This document shows, one piece after another, positions 8,432-12,577 of a stretch of DNA of 12,577 nt. Position numbers and translations under genes: made by a program. The stretch spans positions 1 through 12,577 of the forward strand of contig VGPQ01000007.1 of NCBI GenBank assembly GCA_016882555.1, given 5' to 3'. The stretch comes from Cyanobacteria bacterium M_surface_7_m2_040. GTDB lineage: Bacteria; Cyanobacteriota; Cyanobacteriia; PCC-6307; Cyanobiaceae. Numbering within the stretch: position 1 is the first letter of the stretch; every line of letters begins with the position of its first letter. The notes under the pieces were generated by a model. The model made no database searches and was not told the origin of the DNA. It was given only the letters and a program-made list of their open reading frames with translations.

Positions 8432-10603
8432 ATGCCCTCGCCCGCCCGCCTCCAGGCCTACCAGCAGATCGCTGAACGCCCCGCTCCCATCACCAGCCAG
8501 CCGAGCTCCCTGGAGGAGATCTGGGCCAGTGATGTGTTCACCCTGGAGCGGATGAAGTCGGCGCTGCCCAAGGCGGTGTTCAAATCGATCCAGCGCTCGA
8601 TTCGCGAGGGCAGCAAGCTCGATGGCTCCATCGCCGACACCGTGGCCCAGGCGATGAAGGATTGGGCCACCGACCGCGGAGCCCTGTACTACGCCCACGT
8701 CTTCTACCCGCTCACCAACCTCACCGCCGAAAAACATGACGGCTTCATCGCCCCCCAGGGCGATGGCACGGTGATCAGCGAATTCACCGGCAAGCTGCTG
8801 GTGCAGGGGGAACCCGACGGCTCGTCGTTTCCCAATGGCGGCATCCGCTCCACCTTTGAGGCCCGCGGCTACACCGCCTGGGACGTGACCAGCCCGGCCT
8901 ACCTGATGCCCACCCCCAATGGGGTCACCCTTTGCATCCCGACGGTGTTTGTGAGCTGGACCGGCGAAGCGCTCGACAAGAAGACGCCGCTGCTGCGCTC
9001 CAACGCCGCCATGAACCGCCAGGCAAGAAAGCTGCTGCAGCTGTTGGGTGAAACCGAGATCGCCCCGGTCAACTCCAGCTGCGGCGCTGAGCAGGAGTAT
9101 TTCCTCGTCGATTCCAGCTTCACCGCCCTGCGGCCCGACCTGCAGCTGGCCGGCCGCACCCTGTTCGGTGCAGCGCCCGCCAAGGGGCAGCAGTTTGACG
9201 ACCACTACTTCGGCGCCATCCCCGAGCGGGTGCAGGTGTTCATGCAAGACGTGGAGCACCAGCTCTACCGCCTGGGGATCCCCGCCAAGACCCGCCACAA
9301 CGAGGTGGCCCCAGGTCAGTTCGAAATCGCCCCCTTCTTTGAGGCGGCCAATGTGGCTACCGACCACCAGCAGCTGATCATGACCGTGCTCAAGGCCACG
9401 GCCAAGAAGCATGGCTTCAGCTGCCTGCTGCACGAAAAACCCTTTGCGGGCGTCAACGGCAGCGGCAAGCACGTCAACTGGTCGATCGGTAATGCCACCC
9501 AGGGCAACCTGCTGGATCCCGGCGACACGCCCCACCAGAACCTGCAGTTCCTGCTGTTCTGCGGTGCCGTGATCCGCGGGGTGCACCTGTATGGCCCCCT
9601 GATGCGGGCCGCCATCGCCACCGCCAGCAACGACCATCGACTCGGGGCCAACGAAGCGCCGCCGGCGATCATTTCGGTGTACCTGGGCAGCCAGCTCGAG
9701 GATGTGTTCAACCAGATCAAGAGCGGCCAGCTCAGCGGTTCGGCCAGCAAGGCGCTGATGTCGCTGGGGGTCGACACCCTGCCGGAGCTCGCCAAGGACC
9801 CGGGCGATCGCAACCGCACCTCGCCGTTTGCGTTCACCGGCAACCGTTTCGAGTTCCGGGCCGTGGGCTCAGGCCAGTCGGTCGCCGGCCCCCTGGTTGT
9901 GCTCAACACGATCCTGGCCGACTCGCTGGAATGGATCTCGGGCGAGCTGCAGCAACAGCTCAGCACGGGCGCCCCGCTCGAGGAAGCCGCCTTTGGCGTG
10001 CTCAAGCGCACCATGGAGCAGCACGGCGCGGTCGTGTTTGGCGGCGATGGCTACTCCGAGGCCTGGCACCGCATGGCCGTCGAGGAGCGGGGCCTGGAGA
10101 ACCTGCGCACCACCGCCGATGCCCTGCCGGTGCTGCGGCGCTCGGAGATCGAGGCCCTGTTCGCCCGCCAGGGTGTGCTGACGCCGGTGGAGCTCGAAAG
10201 CCGCTTTGATGTCTATGCCGAGCAGTACATCCTGGCGATCGAGGTCGAGGCCAAGCTGGTGCTGCGCATCGCCCGCACCCAGATCTACCCGGCGGTGACG
10301 ACCTACCTGGAACGGCTCACCCGCTCGCTGCGCGACCAGCAGGACCTGGGGCTGGCGCCTGAGCGCGGCCTGGCCGCCGACGTGGCCCAGCGCAACGCCT
10401 CGCTGCTGCGCTCCTGCGCCGAGCTGGAATCGACACTGCAAGGCCATCATGCTGGCGATCTCAACGCCCAGATGCGCCACTGCGCCGACGTGCTGCTGCC
10501 GCTGATGGGCGCGGTGCGCGAGGCAGCCGACAGCCTCGAATCACTGGTGGATGACGAACTCTGGCCGCTGCCCACCTACCAGGAGATGCTGTTCGTCAAG
10601 TAG
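8432..10603 (+). CDS. glnN: Glutamine synthetase type III
   Basis: ATP-dependent ligation of ammonium to glutamate, feeding the GS-GOGAT cycle; the GSIII isoform forms large dodecamers and is typically induced under nitrogen starvation in cyanobacteria. 723 residues from ATG 8432, matching the roughly 724 residues of Synechocystis GlnN. Recognisable segments: [12 protein letters not shown] near 31-42, the [14 protein letters not shown] region, [14 protein letters not shown] (214-227) with active-site Glu residues, [17 protein letters not shown] (288-304), [18 protein letters not shown] (333-350), [15 protein letters not shown], and [18 protein letters not shown] (459-476). The long helical C-terminal region is also present. 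No Shine-Dalgarno is seen. It is monocistronic by context, with an NtcA box upstream and a hairpin downstream. A 455-codon open frame on the other strand is a GC-rich shadow. Confidence 0.98.
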   Translation: MPSPARLQAYQQIAERPAPITSQPSSLEEIWASDVFTLERMKSALPKAVFKSIQRSIREGSKLDGSIADTVAQAMKDWATDRGALYYAHVFYPLTNLTAEKHDGFIAPQGDGTVISEFTGKLLVQGEPDGSSFPNGGIRSTFEARGYTAWDVTSPAYLMPTPNGVTLCIPTVFVSWTGEALDKKTPLLRSNAAMNRQARKLLQLLGETEIAPVNSSCGAEQEYFLVDSSFTALRPDLQLAGRTLFGAAPAKGQQFDDHYFGAIPERVQVFMQDVEHQLYRLGIPAKTRHNEVAPGQFEIAPFFEAANVATDHQQLIMTVLKATAKKHGFSCLLHEKPFAGVNGSGKHVNWSIGNATQGNLLDPGDTPHQNLQFLLFCGAVIRGVHLYGPLMRAAIATASNDHRLGANEAPPAIISVYLGSQLEDVFNQIKSGQLSGSASKALMSLGVDTLPELAKDPGDRNRTSPFAFTGNRFEFRAVGSGQSVAGPLVVLNTILADSLEWISGELQQQLSTGAPLEEAAFGVLKRTMEQHGAVVFGGDGYSEAWHRMAVEERGLENLRTTADALPVLRRSEIEALFARQGVLTPVELESRFDVYAEQYILAIEVEAKLVLRIARTQIYPAVTTYLERLTRSLRDQQDLGLAPERGLAADVAQRNASLLRSCAELESTLQGHHAGDLNAQMRHCADVLLPLMGAVREAADSLESLVDDELWPLPTYQEMLFVK

Positions 10604-10640
10604 GCCAAAGATTGGCGAGAACAGCGTCCAGCCAAGGCCG

Positions 10641-10665
10641 AGGGGGGCGTCCGAGACGCCTTCCT
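10641..10665. terminator. Hairpin after glnN, shared with the convergent small ORF
   Basis: An 11-bp stem pairs 10641-10651 with 10655-10665 around a CGA loop, including two G-U pairs when read on the plus strand. Only a short T-poor tail (TTACC) follows, so it is a modest intrinsic terminator for glnN. The last base of the minus-strand ORF stop codon (10665-10667) lies in the stem, so it may serve both directions. Confidence 0.5.
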
Positions 10666-10862
10666 TACCAGCTGGTGGTGACGTAGTTCACCAGTTTGAC
10701 GGGGCCTTCAGCCTCGAACTGCCAGTGATCGGCAATCGACTCAGGCCCCTCGCTGGTGGCCTGCAGGTACACGACACGGCAGCTGAAGCGCACTGAAGCC
10801 GGGGTTTGGGGGACCGGCGGGTGGAGCGCATCTGGCTCCTGGACCGTTGGGTTGAAATCCAT
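10665..10862 (-). CDS. Small hypothetical protein
   Basis: 65 residues from ATG 10862, stop TAA at 10667-10665. The sequence (MDFNPTVQEPDALHPPVPQ at the N-terminus, then RFSCRVVYLQATSEGPES, DHWQFEAEGPVKLVNYV) reads as a Pro-rich lead and a short beta-rich domain. Third-position GC is high from this ATG onward and drops upstream, which favours this start. ATG 10913 (82 residues) or TTG 10973 (102 residues) are possible, and the frame is open back to about 11065. I do not recognise the family. It converges on glnN with the shared hairpin between them. Confidence 0.55.
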   Translation of the reverse strand: MDFNPTVQEPDALHPPVPQTPASVRFSCRVVYLQATSEGPESIADHWQFEAEGPVKLVNYVTTSW

Positions 10863-11019
10863 GGCCACTGCGAGGCCGTGAAGGCTCAAGCTATGCAGCC
10901 GATCAACCACCATCCAGTATCCATCGCTAGCACTTCGACGACTGATTTCGTCTGCAACTTGTGCTGCCTGCAAACCAGATTTGATGGGGCAACAGGAACC
11001 CGGCTGCGCCGCCTGGAGC

Positions 11020-11181
11020 TCAATCGCAGCGCACGCTGACGAGGCTGTCCTCGAGCAACAGATCCCGGGCCAGCATCAATAGGGCCGCGCCCATCAGCGC
11101 CAGTGCCACGCCCTGGTCGGCAGGTCCGGCAGAGCCCAGGACCTGGGCCGCTTCAACATGCTGGGACCAGCTGTAGCGCAC
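11020..11181 (-). CDS. Possible small protein with hydrophobic C-terminal half
   Basis: A 53-residue frame from GTG 11181 to TGA 11020, bounded upstream by an in-frame TGA. It reads YSWSQHVEAAQVLGSAGPADQ and then a hydrophobic stretch ALALMGAALLMLARDLLLE, with high third-position GC (codons such as CTG, GCC, GTC). The hydrophobic part could be a single membrane helix or a buried helix. No Shine-Dalgarno is clear and no family is recognised. It may be a real small protein, or the remnant of a longer one. Confidence 0.35.
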   Translation of the reverse strand: MRYSWSQHVEAAQVLGSAGPADQGVALALMGAALLMLARDLLLEDSLVSVRCD

Positions 11182-11283
11182 GGGTTGAGCTCAGATGGAT
11201 TGAATCTGTCGGATGGCGTAGGTGCATGGCGAGCACGCCAAGGTCGCGTTGACAACTTGAAACACTGACCGAGGCAGTGGCCC

Positions 11284-11297
11284 GTAGCCATGGCTAC
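11284..11297 (+). promoter_or_regulatory. Perfect palindromic NtcA-type box upstream of the 76-residue unknown
   Basis: GTAGCCATGGCTAC is a perfect 14-base palindrome and fits GTA-N8-TAC. Twenty-one bases after it lies TATCTT (11319-11324), matching the TAN3T -10 element of NtcA-activated promoters. The geometry predicts a transcript start near 11331 and a leader of about 20 bases carrying GGGAG before ATG 11351. Confidence 0.65.
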
Positions 11298-11318
11298 TCC
11301 CTGACGGCCATGGGTCGA

Positions 11319-11324
11319 TATCTT
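11319..11324 (+). promoter_or_regulatory. -10 box TATCTT of the putative NtcA-activated promoter
   Basis: TATCTT fits TAN3T and sits 21 bases downstream of the GTA-N8-TAC palindrome, near the canonical spacing of about 22. There is no need for a -35 box in this promoter class. Confidence 0.55.
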
Positions 11325-11350
11325 CGCCTCATCCCACGGGAGTGGTTCTG

Positions 11351-11581
11351 ATGGACAAAGCGATCAGCCTCACGGTCAGCCAGCAGTTCGAGATCGAACG
11401 CTTCAGCCGGGCCATCGATGCCACCCAGGACACAGGCGAACTGCGAAACATCGCCAAGCAGCTGCTGCAGGCCTGGCACAGCCAGAAAGCCGCCACCAAC
11501 TGGGTGATTGCCCAACAGATGGCGCCCCCATCGATCACGGCCCTCCCGGGTCTGCCCCGATCCGACGACAGAGCAGCCTGA
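11351..11581 (+). CDS. Small helical protein of unknown function, putative nitrogen-stress gene
   Basis: 76 residues from ATG 11351. GGGAG at 11338-11342 with eight-base spacing supports this start over the in-frame GTG at 11342, which would overlap the Shine-Dalgarno. The first 55 residues look like two long helices: ISLTVSQQFEIERFSRAID, then ELRNIAKQLLQAWHSQKAA and NWVIAQQM. The last 20 residues are Pro-rich and probably disordered. There is no signal peptide or membrane segment. Its size, the ISLTVSQQFEIERF start and the helix-turn-helix layout recall NblA, the small phycobilisome-degradation adaptor, but the second half does not clearly match and I do not assign it. The upstream NtcA-type box with a -10 element suggests induction on nitrogen limitation. 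Confidence 0.75.
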   Translation: MDKAISLTVSQQFEIERFSRAIDATQDTGELRNIAKQLLQAWHSQKAATNWVIAQQMAPPSITALPGLPRSDDRAA

Positions 11582-11634
11582 GCAAATCGACCTAGAGTGA
11601 TCACCATCGTTGTGCGCTAAGCACTGCATCGCTG

Positions 11635-11904
11635 ATGCCCATTCGCGCACCCTTGGCTGTTTTGTTTGGCTCAGCCCTGCTGGGTTCGTTGGCTGGGACC
11701 GGCAGCTGGATGACCGCCTCTGGGGCCGAGCCCCAGCCACGGGCTGCCGCCCCCAACCACGGGGGCGTGCCTGCCCTGTATGCCACCCAAGCCGAGGCCG
11801 AACAAGCGGCCCAACGGTTTGGCTGCCGTGGCGCCCACCGCATGGGTGATCAGTGGATGCCCTGCGCCAACCACGGCAAAGCCTCCGGCGACGGCCACCA
11901 CTGA
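11635..11904 (+). CDS. Secreted DUF3721 protein
   Basis: 89 residues from ATG 11635. The N-terminus MPIRAPLAVLFGSALLGSLAG is a signal peptide with a plausible cleavage after SGA near residue 31, so the mature protein is likely periplasmic. Residues 48-80 form a DUF3721 domain: ALYATQAEAEQAAQRFGC, then GAHRMGDQWMPCANH. The strictly spaced C64-x3-H68-x8-C77-x2-H80 set suggests metal binding or a disulfide, which is inference. The tail is Gly/His-rich. The next gene starts 12 bp downstream and has the same domain, so they look like an operon of paralogs. TAGAGT at 11594-11599 could be a -10 box, without a good -35. DUF3721 has no known function. Confidence 0.85.
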   Translation: MPIRAPLAVLFGSALLGSLAGTGSWMTASGAEPQPRAAAPNHGGVPALYATQAEAEQAAQRFGCRGAHRMGDQWMPCANHGKASGDGHH

Positions 11905-11916
11905 GCCGTCTTCACC

Positions 11917-12321
11917 ATGAGCCAGTGTGGCGACAAGCCCAAACGCTTTGCGATCGGCATCGCTCCCCTCGGCATCGTGGCCATCGGCGTGGTGCCCATG
12001 GGCGTGGTGAGCATCGGCGTGGTGCCGATGGGCGTGGTGAGCCTCGGCGTGGTGGGCATGGGGGTGATCAATGCCTGCCTCGTGGGGATGGGGGTGCTGG
12101 TGGCCGGGGTCAATGCCATGGGGCTCTGGACCCTCAGCCCCGGTACCGCGCATCAGCACCACGGCAGCCCCGCAGCCTCAAGGCCCGCACCGGCAGCGCT
12201 GATGGCCTACCCCAGCAAGACGGTGGCGCTGCAGAAAGCGCGCGAACTGGGCTGCAGCGGCGTGCATGCCATGGGCGAGCTGTGGATGCCCTGCGCTGAG
12301 CACCCCGGCTCCAAACCGTGA
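11917..12321 (+). CDS. DUF3721 protein with N-terminal glycine-phased hydrophobic pentapeptide repeat
   Basis: 134 residues. After a short basic lead (KPKRF), residues 14-73 are twelve pentads of the form G-[IV]-[VAI]-x-[MIL], for example GVVPM and GVVSI, with Gly every fifth residue from 14 to 69 except C54. A His-rich, Pro/Ala-rich linker (HQHH at 79-82) leads to a DUF3721 domain at about 95-129 with C113-x3-H117-x8-C126-x2-H129. The regular five-residue period suits a pentapeptide-type beta-helix with hydrophobic faces, or alternatively two Gly-rich membrane helices; either places it at a membrane. There is no standard signal peptide. It lies between the secreted DUF3721 gene and the MarC-like gene with gaps of 12 and 4 bp, so the three are probably co-transcribed. 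Function unknown. Confidence 0.85.
   Translation: MSQCGDKPKRFAIGIAPLGIVAIGVVPMGVVSIGVVPMGVVSLGVVGMGVINACLVGMGVLVAGVNAMGLWTLSPGTAHQHHGSPAASRPAPAALMAYPSKTVALQKARELGCSGVHAMGELWMPCAEHPGSKP
11956..12135 (+). repeat. 15-bp tandem coding repeat (30-bp higher-order unit)
   Basis: Twelve 15-bp units, each encoding one Gly-phased pentad. Units are most alike from 11986 to 12060, where a 30-bp unit (GGCGTGGTGCC.ATG followed by GGCGTGGTGAGC.TC) occurs at 11986-12015 and again at 12016-12045 with only two differences, then a half unit at 12046-12060. Outer units are more diverged, as expected for an old array with recent internal duplication. Confidence 0.85.
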
Positions 12322-12325
12322 CCCC

Positions 12326-12577
12326 ATGGCCCTGAATCACGACCTGCTGCTGCCCAATACCTTTCAGCACTACCTGCTGGGGCTGTTCGCGGTGGCGAAC
12401 AACTTTCCCGCCATCGGGCCCTTCCTGAGCCTCAGCCAGGGGGTGCCCAAACGCCAGGTGCGCCGCGTGATCGCAGTGGCCACCTGCTCAAGCCTGCTGA
12501 TCATGCTGGGCGCCTACTTTCTGGGCACGGCGGTGCTGCAGTTCTTCGGCATCGGCGTCAGCGCATTCCAGATCGCC
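12326..12577 (+). CDS. MarC family integral membrane protein, N-terminal part, cut by window end
   Basis: The first 84 residues, from ATG 12326 to the window edge. The MarC/UPF0056 family has about six membrane helices and about 200-220 residues; its transport substrate is not established, and a role in multiple antibiotic resistance has been withdrawn for E. coli MarC. Visible here: LLGLFAVANNFPAIGPFLSLSQG, which corresponds to the family's first helix and NPxxxxPxFLxLT-like motif, then a polar KRQVRRV segment, a second helix TCSSLLIMLGAYFLGTAVL, and the start of FGIGVSAFQIA, matching the family's FGIS..xxRIAGG region. It starts 4 bp after the DUF3721/pentad gene, so translation may be coupled within one operon. 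Confidence 0.88.
   Translation, partial: MALNHDLLLPNTFQHYLLGLFAVANNFPAIGPFLSLSQGVPKRQVRRVIAVATCSSLLIMLGAYFLGTAVLQFFGIGVSAFQIA

Noticed and set aside
8270..9637. A 455-codon open frame on the minus strand antisense to glnN
   Set aside because: It is a Gly/Val/His-rich shadow of a strongly conserved GlnN coding sequence, with no recognisable domain.
11194..11337. A minus-strand frame between two stops reading HGYGPLPRSVFQVVNA and ending in CTYAIRQIQSI
   Set aside because: It looks somewhat protein-like, but has no ATG (only an internal GTG giving 24 residues), overlaps the putative NtcA promoter and has no Shine-Dalgarno.
11671..12162. A minus-strand His-rich 163-codon frame (many HHADAH-like pentads)
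   Set aside because: It is the antisense image of the GVVxM-type 15-bp repeat in the DUF3721/pentad gene; the periodicity is inherited from the real strand and there is no domain.

Overview
This 12.6 kb window is GC-rich and densely coded, and reads as chromosome from a unicellular cyanobacterium. The Synechococcus/Cyanobium group is most likely. The support is gene content: a plant-type [2Fe-2S] ferredoxin of photosynthetic type, a type III glutamine synthetase (GlnN) with an NtcA-type box at its promoter, a DUF4278 protein and two DUF3721 proteins (families typical of cyanobacteria). I see no insertion sequence, prophage, CRISPR array, rRNA or tRNA.

Layout. Positions 1-240 hold the start of hisI/hisIE (minus, cut by the window edge). 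It is divergent from a QueD/6-pyruvoyl-tetrahydropterin synthase-like gene (285-746, plus), whose end overlaps the end of a GH57-family glycoside hydrolase gene (713-2113, minus). A 274 bp divergent spacer leads to a small DUF4278 gene (2388-2564, plus) closed by a good intrinsic terminator. A malic enzyme gene (2647-4347, minus) is divergent from a ferredoxin gene (4616-4900, plus). The minus-strand cluster glgP (8064-5653), a TerB-like gene (5653-5228) and a small unknown gene (to 4907) follows; glgP and the TerB-like gene overlap by one base. After a 367 bp spacer comes glnN (8432-10603, plus), ending in a hairpin that also abuts a small minus-strand ORF (10665-10862). A second small minus-strand ORF lies at 11020-11181. 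Next is a 76-residue protein of unknown function (11351-11581, plus) behind a perfect GTA-N8-TAC palindrome with a well-placed -10 box. Last is an apparent operon: a secreted DUF3721 protein, a DUF3721 protein carrying a glycine-phased hydrophobic pentapeptide repeat, and a MarC-family membrane protein cut by the window end.

Themes. Glycogen/alpha-glucan use (GH57, GlgP), malate/pyruvate metabolism (malic enzyme), photosynthetic electron transport (ferredoxin) and nitrogen-stress assimilation (GlnN) lie close together, mostly as separate transcription units. Two GTA-N8-TAC boxes sit at promoter positions on the right side, one before glnN and one before the 76-residue unknown, and suggest a shared nitrogen-starvation response. 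The most novel-looking parts are that putative NtcA-driven small protein and the DUF3721/pentapeptide-repeat/MarC operon. All functional statements come from reading the sequence and from remembered family motifs; no database search was run.
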